From Chitinophagales bacterium (GTDB lineage Bacteria; Bacteroidota; Bacteroidia; Chitinophagales; Chitinophagaceae): DNA of 64,000 bases. The stretch covers positions 1 through 64,000 of the forward strand of contig JAJPKJ010000012.1 in the NCBI GenBank assembly GCA_021323755.1, written 5' to 3'. Shown here in pieces: positions 45,920 to 54,384 of this stretch. Under the pieces are notes generated by a model. That model searched no databases and was not told the origin of the DNA. It was given only the letters and a program-made list of their open reading frames with translations. The translations under genes were made by a program, and so were the position numbers. How positions within the stretch are numbered: position 1 is the first letter of the stretch; each line of letters starts with the position of its first letter.

Positions 45920-47503
45920 ATGGAAAGAAGAAAATTTTTAAAAAATGTAATACCTGCTTCGGCAATGTTTCCTTCATTATTAAATGGGCTGACAATCAAG
46001 ACCTTTGGTGCAACGGGTTTTTTTGAGGCACTTGCGGGCGCCGCAGATAATGATCATGTACTGGTGATTATTCAATTGTCAGGAGGTAATGATGGATTGA
46101 ATACCCTGATACCGATCAGTAATTATGGTGATTATAATAACCTGCGGACCAATATCGCCATTCCGCAAAGTAAAATCTTGAAGCTGGATAATTATGATAA
46201 GGCCGGGCTTCATCCGGCGATGACAGGTATGCAACAACTATATAACCAGGAAAAACTAACGATGCTTTATTCTGTTGGTTACCCTTCCCCCAACCAATCG
46301 CATTTTCGTTCAACAGATATTTGGCTAACCGGTGCAGATGAAGATCAGTATCTATCTACTGGTTGGACAGGAAGATTTTTAAGCGATACGTATTCAAATT
46401 TTCCCGTTGGATATCCAAACGCTAAAATGCCCGACCCGCTTGGCATTCAGATAGGTTCCGTATTATCTACCGCATTTATGGGCCCCGGTGGTTTTACGGC
46501 GATGGCGGTGCCTACAGATACAGATTTTTATGGACTCATCAATGGCATCTCCGAACCCGTTCCGGATTCACCAATGGGAGATGAATTGTTGTATTTGAGA
46601 ACTGTTGCCAGACAAACCAATAAATATGCTGATGCTATTACAGCCGCAGCAAAAAAAATCACAAGCCAGGCTCCCTATCCTGCTAATAATGATCTGGCAG
46701 ATCAACTAAAAACTGTTTCGAAATTAATTGCAGGGGGATTGAAAACGAAGGTCTACATGGTTAGTATGGGTGGTTTTGATACACATGGCGGACAAGTTGA
46801 AGCTGGTAATACTATTGCCGGTCACCATAGTGATTTGTTGAAACAGTTATCCGATGCGGTTACGGCGTTTTGTGCTGACCTGAAATTCCAGGGAACAAAT
46901 AAGCGCGTGATTGGAATGACATTTTCAGAATTTGGTCGTCGCATTAAATCAAACGGCAGTGCGGGGACCGACCATGGAGCCGCACAACCTGTTTTTGTTT
47001 TTGGAGATTATATAAAAACAGGTGTATTGGGTAACCCGCCTGAGCTTCCTTCTACCATAACGGCAGATGACAGTCTCCCGATGCAATATGATTTTCGTTC
47101 GGTGTATTCATCAATTTTACGGGATTGGTTTTGTGTTGATCCAACTGACATCACTACTATATTATACAAGAATTACCAATACCTGCCTTTTATTCAAACA
47201 ACAGCCTGCACATTGAATGCAGATGAATTGAACAAGTTGGGAGAAAATTTGATTTCTAATTATCCGAATCCCTTTGTTAGTTCAACAACCATCACTTTTA
47301 AAACTAACGGCGGACACACGCTCGTTCAGATATTTGATACATCGGGAAGATTATTGGCTGTGCCTATTGACCAGATTTACGACGGACCGGGAGCATACAC
47401 TGTCATATTCAACGGCGCGCAATTAAGCGCAGGTATTTATTATGCTCGCTTGCAAAATGAATCCGCACAACAGGTGCGGACGATGCTAAAAGTAACCCAG
47501 TAA
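45920..47503 (+). CDS. DUF1501 family protein with twin-arginine start and T9SS type A sorting domain
   Basis: 527 residues. The start MERRKFLKNVIPASAMFPSL looks like a Tat signal (R-R-K-F-L-K). The alkaline-phosphatase-like DUF1501 core has VLVIIQLSGGNDGLNTLIPI, SVGYPSPNQSHFRSTDIWLTG, VYMVSMGGFDTHGGQ, MTFSEFGRRIKSN and GTDHGAAQPVFVFG. Residues 440-527 are a T9SS sorting domain (LISNYPNPFVSSTTITF, QIFDTSGRLL, LSAGIYYARLQ). The pairing of a Tat-like signal with a T9SS domain is unusual, since known T9SS cargo enters the periplasm by Sec. Between the DUF1800 gene (17 bases) and the T9SS type B gene (3 bases), so one operon. Confidence 0.9.
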   Translation: MERRKFLKNVIPASAMFPSLLNGLTIKTFGATGFFEALAGAADNDHVLVIIQLSGGNDGLNTLIPISNYGDYNNLRTNIAIPQSKILKLDNYDKAGLHPAMTGMQQLYNQEKLTMLYSVGYPSPNQSHFRSTDIWLTGADEDQYLSTGWTGRFLSDTYSNFPVGYPNAKMPDPLGIQIGSVLSTAFMGPGGFTAMAVPTDTDFYGLINGISEPVPDSPMGDELLYLRTVARQTNKYADAITAAAKKITSQAPYPANNDLADQLKTVSKLIAGGLKTKVYMVSMGGFDTHGGQVEAGNTIAGHHSDLLKQLSDAVTAFCADLKFQGTNKRVIGMTFSEFGRRIKSNGSAGTDHGAAQPVFVFGDYIKTGVLGNPPELPSTITADDSLPMQYDFRSVYSSILRDWFCVDPTDITTILYKNYQYLPFIQTTACTLNADELNKLGENLISNYPNPFVSSTTITFKTNGGHTLVQIFDTSGRLLAVPIDQIYDGPGAYTVIFNGAQLSAGIYYARLQNESAQQVRTMLKVTQ

Positions 47504-47506
47504 CCT

Positions 47507-49225
47507 ATGAAGAAAAATCAGTTGCTGACATTCATGGTTAGAGGTATAACGGTAATGGCTATCCTTTTATCCGGCAATTATTCCTTTGCACAAATGGATA
47601 GCATTACCTACAACTCAACCTGCAGTAATTATAAGATTCAATTTGGATCTACTGTTTTCAATACGATAGAATTTGCCGATAATATTTCCTGGAATTTTGG
47701 TGATCCTTCTTCCGGTTATTATAACACCGCGTCAACGCCAACACCCACTCATGCTTTTTCGGCATCAGGGGCATACTTTATTACATTAACCGTTGTGAGC
47801 GCTGGTGATTCTGTTACTCTGAAAGATACGATCAACATCGTTAATCCTGTCACCTACAACTTCGGACCGGATCTTTATTTGTGCAATGGCGCAGATACGA
47901 CTCTCAATGCCCCCCAAATTCCGAATGCCACCTATGAATGGAATGATGACAGTCTTACTAAAACAAATTTTTTGAAAGTGATGAAGACAGGAATTTACAC
48001 CGTGCTTATTAATGGTTGTGCTGTTTCAGATAGTATTGGTGTCTACTACAGCGATACTCCAAAAATTGATCTGGGCAAGGACCACCTGCTTTGTGCCGGA
48101 GAAATATTAACCTTAAATGCGGCCAGTCAAAATGGAATTTATACATGGAAATTAAATGGGACTATTTTGCCCGATACGCTTGGGCAATTGCCGGTTATCG
48201 CTCCGGGTGGCCATTACACGGTGAATGTAATTGTTCCTGGTTGCGGCGTTTATGCCGATAGTGTGAATATCACTTTCTCATCTTTAACTGCGCCTGCGTT
48301 TTCATTGGGTCCGGATACTTTATTATGCCCGAAACAAATTTATACCTTGAGCGCTAACGTTAGCGGCGCAACAGCATACGATTGGAGCACAGGAGCAAAA
48401 ACCCAAAGCATAACCGTTACCCAGCAAAATGTGTATTGGGCTTTTGTAAAAGTGAATAACAATTGTGAAGTGGTTGATACGATTGAAATAGATTATCGTG
48501 ATGATAAAAAATTAAATTTTCATGACACCGCTATTTGCCAGGGCGCCACATTGGTTCTGGATGCCGATTTTGGAACAGGCACCTATAATTGGATCGCCGA
48601 CCCAGCGCAGAGAAATGATCAGAACCAAACCGGACAGTCAACTTACTACGTGTATAACCCTGGTTTATACAAAGTGATTGCAGCAGTAGGTAATTGCGTT
48701 TATACAGACAGTATTCGGGTAGGCATCAACGATAGTCTCGTGTTGAATATCGGCCGAGACACATCATTGTGTATCGGCGAAGAATTTATTTTGCATGTGC
48801 AAACGAATGCCAATTCTTTTACCTGGCAGGATGGAACAAGCGCCTTTGATTATCCCATCACCAATGCCGGTGTTTATTCGGTTATCGGACAAAATGGTTG
48901 TGGTACGGACACGGCATCGGTAAAAATTGATTATCGCCATTGCGAATGTGAGCTTACATTACCGAACGCATTCACACCAAACGGAGATGGACTGAATGAA
49001 ACATTTCGCCCGTTGCATCCGTGCGATATGAGCGATTACAACCTCAAAATTTTTAACCGTTATGGGCAGCTGATTTTTGAATCTGCCAACCCCGCTCAGG
49101 GTTGGGATGGAACATACAAAGGAGCCAAAGCTGTTGATGGTACCTATGTTTGGATGTCTTCTTACGTCAACACAAATAATAATCAACACATGAATAAAAA
49201 AGGAACATTGGTTTTGGTGAGGTAA
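47507..49225 (+). CDS. Secreted Ig-repeat protein with PKD domain and T9SS type B (gliding-associated) C-terminal domain
   Basis: 572 residues. Signal peptide (cut near SFAQ), then a PKD domain (about 45-115: WNFGDPSSGYYNTASTPTPTHAF). Five Ig-like units of 70-80 residues follow, each opening with a G-x-D-x-x-L-C-like motif (starting near nucleotides 47861, 48071, 48304, 48515 and 48747). The C-terminal 90 residues are the type B domain: LPNAFTPNGDGLNETF, LKIFNRYGQLIFES, GWDGTYKG and DGTYVWMSSYV. Type B cargo typically remains at the cell surface or is released. Its start lies 3 bases after the DUF1501 gene, implying translational coupling and a joint function. Confidence 0.9.
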   Translation: MKKNQLLTFMVRGITVMAILLSGNYSFAQMDSITYNSTCSNYKIQFGSTVFNTIEFADNISWNFGDPSSGYYNTASTPTPTHAFSASGAYFITLTVVSAGDSVTLKDTINIVNPVTYNFGPDLYLCNGADTTLNAPQIPNATYEWNDDSLTKTNFLKVMKTGIYTVLINGCAVSDSIGVYYSDTPKIDLGKDHLLCAGEILTLNAASQNGIYTWKLNGTILPDTLGQLPVIAPGGHYTVNVIVPGCGVYADSVNITFSSLTAPAFSLGPDTLLCPKQIYTLSANVSGATAYDWSTGAKTQSITVTQQNVYWAFVKVNNNCEVVDTIEIDYRDDKKLNFHDTAICQGATLVLDADFGTGTYNWIADPAQRNDQNQTGQSTYYVYNPGLYKVIAAVGNCVYTDSIRVGINDSLVLNIGRDTSLCIGEEFILHVQTNANSFTWQDGTSAFDYPITNAGVYSVIGQNGCGTDTASVKIDYRHCECELTLPNAFTPNGDGLNETFRPLHPCDMSDYNLKIFNRYGQLIFESANPAQGWDGTYKGAKAVDGTYVWMSSYVNTNNNQHMNKKGTLVLVR

Positions 49226-49404
49226 GAAAGTTCAGCATCTTCAGTTTATTAAAGAAAATAATCTTTACGGTGAGGAACAAAGCAGCGCTTTGACCAAAGA
49301 TGCGTCCCGGCTTTCATTGATGCCCTGAAACTAATGCATTATCAGGATAATTTTAAAGAATTCAATTCAAATTCTCTCTACCTTAGTACGTAAACAATTT
49401 GGTT

Positions 49405-49917
49405 ATGCGAAAATTACCTGTCGCAATTTTTGCACTGATGCTGGTTATTTCCTGTAAGAATCAGGAAAAACTATCTGAACAGCTGAATACCAGCTTTGCC
49501 AATCATTTAAAAAAAATGGATTCATCAGCCACATTGGATTCTGTGCATATTCTTTGGAATATTGCAATTACTCAAAAAGTGGGTAGAATAATAGACGATA
49601 CGATGTATGTAAGAGAATTCATGAGAATACAAGCACAATTATTAAGCGCCCGGCAAAAGCAAGACAAAGACAGCATCGAATTTTATGAATATGAAATAAA
49701 TTACATGAAAAAAGAAATTGATTCCGTGACCAAAACCATTGCGCTTGGCGATAGTACTTACAAATACGGTTATCTCGTCAATTGCCTATATTACATTACA
49801 AAAAACGAAAAAAAGAAAATCGACAGCACGGTCGTATTTATTGATTCTACCTTCACCCTGCGATATACAGAATATATGGATTCTGCAATAAGGCGCACGA
49901 TCAAAACGATGAATTGA
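49405..49917 (+). CDS. Small predicted lipoprotein of unknown function
   Basis: 170 residues from the ATG at 49405; the frame opens slightly earlier at a TTG (49399). The lipobox LVISC places Cys17 or so after a short hydrophobic run. The rest is charged and likely helical (LNTSFANHLKKMDSSATLDSVH; RQKQDKDSIEFYEYEINYMKKEID) with no recognisable domain. It stands alone between two operons; the 179 bases before it hold only a small CAAAGC/GCTTTG hairpin (49278-49292). Confidence 0.65.
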   Translation: MRKLPVAIFALMLVISCKNQEKLSEQLNTSFANHLKKMDSSATLDSVHILWNIAITQKVGRIIDDTMYVREFMRIQAQLLSARQKQDKDSIEFYEYEINYMKKEIDSVTKTIALGDSTYKYGYLVNCLYYITKNEKKKIDSTVVFIDSTFTLRYTEYMDSAIRRTIKTMN

Positions 49918-50016
49918 TTTATTAAAAGCGCAGAATTATTCAGGCTGACCATTTACCCAATCTTCATCTTATTCTTCTAAAAAAATTGTAATTTCAACAC
50001 TTATTAATTGCTTGCA

Positions 50017-52749
50017 ATGAAGGTGGTTTTTACGAGTAAAATATTTTTGACAATTCTTTTCTTCGTAATTGTAATTGCGGTATATTTTTTTACTACAAGT
50101 AGCAAGCCTGTTGATTTTAACTCACAAGTCAAACCCATTTTCAATAAAAAGTGTATAACCTGTCATGGTGGTGTACGCCGCAAAGCCGGATTCAGCCTGC
50201 TATTTCGCGCGGATGCTTTAGCAAAAAATGAATCAGGAAAGGCGGCGATCATTCCCGGTGATCCCGACCACAGCGAAATGATAAAAAGATTAACTCTCAA
50301 GGACCCTGAGGAAAGAATGCCCTACAAACACGAACCATTGTCAAAAGATGAAATCGATATTTTAAAAAAGTGGATCAAAGAAGGCGCAAAATGGGGCGAT
50401 CATTGGGCTTATGTTGCGGTGCAAAGTGTTGATGTTCCATCAAAACCGGACTGGGCAAAAAATGATATTGATAATTTCATCAATCAAAAATTGATAGAAG
50501 AAAAGTTAGCGAACTCACCGGAAGCAGATAAAGCTACATTATTGCGTCGTCTGAGTTTGGATTTGATCGGAATGCCTGCACCGGATAATTTGGCAAAAAA
50601 CTTTTTGAATGATAATAGTGATCATGCTTATGAAAATTTAGTTGATTCATTGCTTGCATCCCCTCATTATGGCGAACGCTGGACTTCCATGTGGCTCGAC
50701 CTGGCACGATATGCAGATACAAAAGGTTATGAACGAGATGATAGTCGCAACATTTGGCGTTATCGCGATTGGTTGATCAATGCCTTTAATAATGATCAGC
50801 CTTATGATAAATTTCTCACAGAACAAATAGCCGGCGATCTTTTGCCCAATCCAACTGATGCGCAATACATCGCCACTGCTTTTCATCGCAACACCATGAC
50901 CAATGATGAAGGGGGAACAGAAAACGAAGAATTCAGAACAGCTGCAGTCCTTGACCGGGTGAACACCACCTGGGAAGCGCTGATGGGAACTACATTTGCA
51001 TGCGTGCAATGTCACAGTCATCCTTACGATCCGTTCAGACACGAAGAATATTATAAGTTTATGGCTTTTTTTAATGACACACGGGATGAGGATTCTTATG
51101 GCGATTATCCTTTACTGCGCAGTTATAATGATTCATCACAAAAAAAATTGAATGGTGTAGTTGATTGGCTCGACAAAAATGTTTCATCACAAAAAGCTAA
51201 AGAAGCATACACATTTTTAAAAACATGGCAGCCTTCTTACAACACTTTAAATTGTGACAGTTTCACCAACAGCGAGCTTGCGGATACAAAATGGACATCC
51301 TTCCGCAACCATGCAGTTTGTCGTTTGAAAAATGTTGAACTCACCAATAAAAATCGTCTCATCTATCGTTATGCAGGTTATGTGAATAGTGGTGATTGGC
51401 AAATTCATGCTGATAATCCTTCCGGTCCTTTGATCGCAAAAATTAATATAGATACAACAAAAGGTGGCGATTGGAAAATCGCAGAGGCGGATATAAAGCC
51501 GATGGATGGAAAACACAATTTGTATTTCACATATCAAAGCAATAAACTAAAAAAACCAACAGATGCCGGCGCCATGTTGGATTGGTTGTATTTCACAGCA
51601 GATCTTCCGGGAAAAGAAAAATCGGGTTATTCGGAGATGAAAAATGATTACTGGAAATTGTTGACCGCCGATGCCCCAACAACTCCAGTAATGATGGATA
51701 ATCCTTCTTTCATGCATCGAGTATCAAATGTTTTTGAAAGAGGCAATTGGCTGGTAAAGGGAGATGTCGTTGAGCCAGATGTTCCACATTCTTTGAATCC
51801 GTTACCCAAAGGCGCGCCGCATAATCGTTTGGGAATGGCGATGTGGCTCGTTGATAACAAAAATCCGTTGACTTCAAGAACGATCGTGAATCGTTTGTGG
51901 GAACAATTGTTTGGAACAGGATTAGCAGAAACGCTTGAAGATCTCGGCACTCAGGGCGTTCCGCCAACCCACAAAGAATTGCTGGATTTTCTTTCTTATC
52001 AATTGATGAACGATTACCAATGGAGCATAAAAAAGTTGTTGAAGGAAATGGTGATGTCTGCGACATACAGGCAAGATTCAAAAGCTACTGCTGAAATGAT
52101 CGGGAAAGATCCGTTCAATAAATATTATGAGCGAGGCTCACGGGTACGCCTATCCGCAGAACAGGTTCGTGACCAGGCATTGGTGATCAGTGGAATTATG
52201 AATGAAAAAATGTTCGGTCCGAGTGTGTTTCCATTTCAGCCAAAAGGAATTTGGCTTTCACCTTGGAATGGCGCTGAATGGACAATGAGCAATAATGGAA
52301 ATCAATATCGCCGCGCATTGTATACCTATTGGAAAAGAACTTCGAGTTATCCCTCAATGATATCATTCGACGCGACATCCAGAGAAGTTTGTACGGCAAG
52401 AAGAATAAGAACAAACACGCCATTGCAAGCGCTTGTTACACTCAATGATTCATCATATATTGATATGGCGAGGCATTTTGCATATCGGATGCGAAGAGAA
52501 GCGGGAAGCAATGTTGAACGAGAAATCAGCAGAGGTTATGAACTGGCCTTGAATAAAAATATTTCTCCCACCAAATTGCAGGCTTTGAAAAAACTATATG
52601 ATGAAGCATATGATAAAATGAAAGACGATAAAGATAAAACCTGTGAGATGATCGGAGAGATGAATGAAAATGATAATCCCGAAACAGCGGCATTGGTTGT
52701 CGTTGCAAATGCCATGTTGAATTTAGACGAATTGATAACAAAGAACTGA
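50017..52749 (+). CDS. DUF1549/DUF1553 protein with planctomycete-type cytochrome c (PSCyt1) domain and CBM6-like insert
   Basis: 910 residues from the ATG at 50017. A membrane anchor (about 5-27) is followed by a PSCyt1 haem domain with CITCH at 46-50, then PDKATLLRRLSLDLIGMPAP opening DUF1549, which has WLDLARYADTKGYERD and a second CVQCH near 329 (part of FACVQCHSHPYDPF). A jelly-roll insert at about 430-540 (YRYAGYVNSGDWQIHADN, MLDWLYFTADLPG) looks like CBM6. The DUF1553 part has NPLTSRTIVNRLWEQLFGTGL, STYRQ-like SATYRQDS, RLSAEQVRDQAL and CTARRIRTNTPLQALVTLND. Such proteins are abundant in Planctomycetes; function unproven. The DUF1501 gene follows, the usual partner. Confidence 0.92.
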   Translation: MKVVFTSKIFLTILFFVIVIAVYFFTTSSKPVDFNSQVKPIFNKKCITCHGGVRRKAGFSLLFRADALAKNESGKAAIIPGDPDHSEMIKRLTLKDPEERMPYKHEPLSKDEIDILKKWIKEGAKWGDHWAYVAVQSVDVPSKPDWAKNDIDNFINQKLIEEKLANSPEADKATLLRRLSLDLIGMPAPDNLAKNFLNDNSDHAYENLVDSLLASPHYGERWTSMWLDLARYADTKGYERDDSRNIWRYRDWLINAFNNDQPYDKFLTEQIAGDLLPNPTDAQYIATAFHRNTMTNDEGGTENEEFRTAAVLDRVNTTWEALMGTTFACVQCHSHPYDPFRHEEYYKFMAFFNDTRDEDSYGDYPLLRSYNDSSQKKLNGVVDWLDKNVSSQKAKEAYTFLKTWQPSYNTLNCDSFTNSELADTKWTSFRNHAVCRLKNVELTNKNRLIYRYAGYVNSGDWQIHADNPSGPLIAKINIDTTKGGDWKIAEADIKPMDGKHNLYFTYQSNKLKKPTDAGAMLDWLYFTADLPGKEKSGYSEMKNDYWKLLTADAPTTPVMMDNPSFMHRVSNVFERGNWLVKGDVVEPDVPHSLNPLPKGAPHNRLGMAMWLVDNKNPLTSRTIVNRLWEQLFGTGLAETLEDLGTQGVPPTHKELLDFLSYQLMNDYQWSIKKLLKEMVMSATYRQDSKATAEMIGKDPFNKYYERGSRVRLSAEQVRDQALVISGIMNEKMFGPSVFPFQPKGIWLSPWNGAEWTMSNNGNQYRRALYTYWKRTSSYPSMISFDATSREVCTARRIRTNTPLQALVTLNDSSYIDMARHFAYRMRREAGSNVEREISRGYELALNKNISPTKLQALKKLYDEAYDKMKDDKDKTCEMIGEMNENDNPETAALVVVANAMLNLDELITKN

Positions 52750-52795
52750 GGGCGGCGAGAGAGGAGCTCTTGCCTGCAAGCAAAAAGATCTGGTG

Positions 52796-54352
52796 ATGAA
52801 TTGCGAAGAGATCATTGCTCAAGGATTAAAACTTGCTATTATGACACGCGACGAATTACATAATCAACGGTTGCTCCAAGAAGCGAATGAAAAAGCAGCC
52901 CATTTTCTTACACGCCGTCATTTCTTGAAAGAAAGCGCAATGGGATTTGGCGCCTTAGCGCTTGGTTCACTGATCGGCGGATGCCATTTGGGGGCATCCA
53001 ACAGTTATGCACAAACGCTTTTTGACCCGGCGCATCCGCTGGCGCCAAAATTGCCGATGTTTCCGGGCAAGGCAAAATCAGTGATCTACCTGCACATGGC
53101 GGGAGCGCCATCGCAATTGGAATTATTCGATTACAAACCCGATTTGATGAAATTAGACGGGCAACTTTGTCCACAATCATTATTGGAAGGGAAAAGATTT
53201 GCATTTATTCGCGGTGTTCCCAAAATGCTGGGTCCACAGGCAACATTCAAACAACACGGTCAGAGCGGTGCATGGGTTTCCGATAGGATGCCGCATCTTT
53301 CGACAATAGTGGATGAACTTAGTTTCTTGAAAGCTTGCACCACGGATCAGTTCAACCATGCACCTGCACAGTTTTTAGTGCACACGGGTTCGCCAAGATT
53401 GGGAAGACCGAGTCTGGGTTCCTGGGTTACTTATGGGTTAGGAACTGAAAATCAAAACCTGCCGGGTTTTGTTGTGCTCACCAGTGGTGGAAAATTTCCG
53501 GATGCCGGTAAAAGCGTATGGGGGAGTGGGTTTCTACCGAGTGTATACCAAGGCGTGCAATGCAGAAGTGAAGGTGATCCTGTTTTATTTATAAAAGACC
53601 CCGACGGAATGGATCGAGATCTGCGGAAAGCTTCGATTGATGCGATCAATCAGGTAAACCAGGAAGAATACAAAGAATTTAAAGACCCGGAAATTTTATC
53701 GCGCATTTCACAATATGAGATGGCCTATAAAATGCAAATTTCTGTACCGGATGTGATGAACATTAACGATGAGCCTCAATATATCCACGACATGTATGGC
53801 ACGCAGCCAAACAAAGCCTGTTTTGCAAATAATATCTTGCTCGCAAGAAAATTAGTGGAGAAAGGAGTTCGATTTGTGCAGTTGTTTGATTGGGGATGGG
53901 ATAGTCATGGCAGTGATGCGAATCTCGCGATCGATATCGGCTTTATTAACAAATGCAGGCAAGTCGATAAATCAATCACGGCATTGATTTTAGATCTAAA
54001 ACAAAGGGGATTATTGGAGGATACCTTGGTAGTTTGGGGAGGAGAATTTGGAAGAACGCCGATGCAGGAAAATCGCGAAGGAAAACAAAATCCATTTAAA
54101 GGAAGGGATCATCACACAGAAGCATTTACGATCTGGATGGCTGGTGGTGGAATCAAAAAAGGAGTGAGTTATGGAGAAACGGATGAGATCGGCTACAGTG
54201 CGATCAGCGGAAAAGTCACGCCCTTTGATATACAAGCTACGATCCTTAACCAGCTTGGGTTTGATCATGAGAAGTTTACCTATCAATTCCAGGGGAGACC
54301 ATTCAGATTAACAGACGTGAGCGGTTCTGTTATTAACGATATTGTTGCTTAA
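52796..54352 (+). CDS. DUF1501 family protein (partner of DUF1553), Tat-type signal
   Basis: 518 residues from ATG 52796 (GTG 52793 and ATG 52841 are alternatives). The twin-arginine block LTRRHFLKESAMGFGALALG sits about 38 residues in, as in many planctomycete DUF1501 proteins. A GGC follows, so lipidation is possible. The core has VIYLHMAGAPSQLELFDYKP, QHGQSGAWVSDRMPHLS, FVQLFDWGWDSHGSD, LVVWGGEFGRTPMQEN, GRDHHTEAFTIWMAGGG and GYSAISGKVTPFDIQATIL. The fold is that of alkaline phosphatases/sulfatases, but the catalytic Ser/Thr/Cys is not evident. It differs strongly from the DUF1501 protein of 45920 and has no sorting domain. It starts 46 bases after the DUF1553 gene. Confidence 0.92.
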   Translation: MNCEEIIAQGLKLAIMTRDELHNQRLLQEANEKAAHFLTRRHFLKESAMGFGALALGSLIGGCHLGASNSYAQTLFDPAHPLAPKLPMFPGKAKSVIYLHMAGAPSQLELFDYKPDLMKLDGQLCPQSLLEGKRFAFIRGVPKMLGPQATFKQHGQSGAWVSDRMPHLSTIVDELSFLKACTTDQFNHAPAQFLVHTGSPRLGRPSLGSWVTYGLGTENQNLPGFVVLTSGGKFPDAGKSVWGSGFLPSVYQGVQCRSEGDPVLFIKDPDGMDRDLRKASIDAINQVNQEEYKEFKDPEILSRISQYEMAYKMQISVPDVMNINDEPQYIHDMYGTQPNKACFANNILLARKLVEKGVRFVQLFDWGWDSHGSDANLAIDIGFINKCRQVDKSITALILDLKQRGLLEDTLVVWGGEFGRTPMQENREGKQNPFKGRDHHTEAFTIWMAGGGIKKGVSYGETDEIGYSAISGKVTPFDIQATILNQLGFDHEKFTYQFQGRPFRLTDVSGSVINDIVA

Positions 54353-54384
54353 GATTTTTACTAACTGCTGAAAAAAATATATTA

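Noticed and set aside
49278..49292. CAAAGC-AGC-GCTTTG hairpin before the lipoprotein gene
   Set aside because: The stem is only 6 bp and no T run follows, so it is not a convincing terminator.
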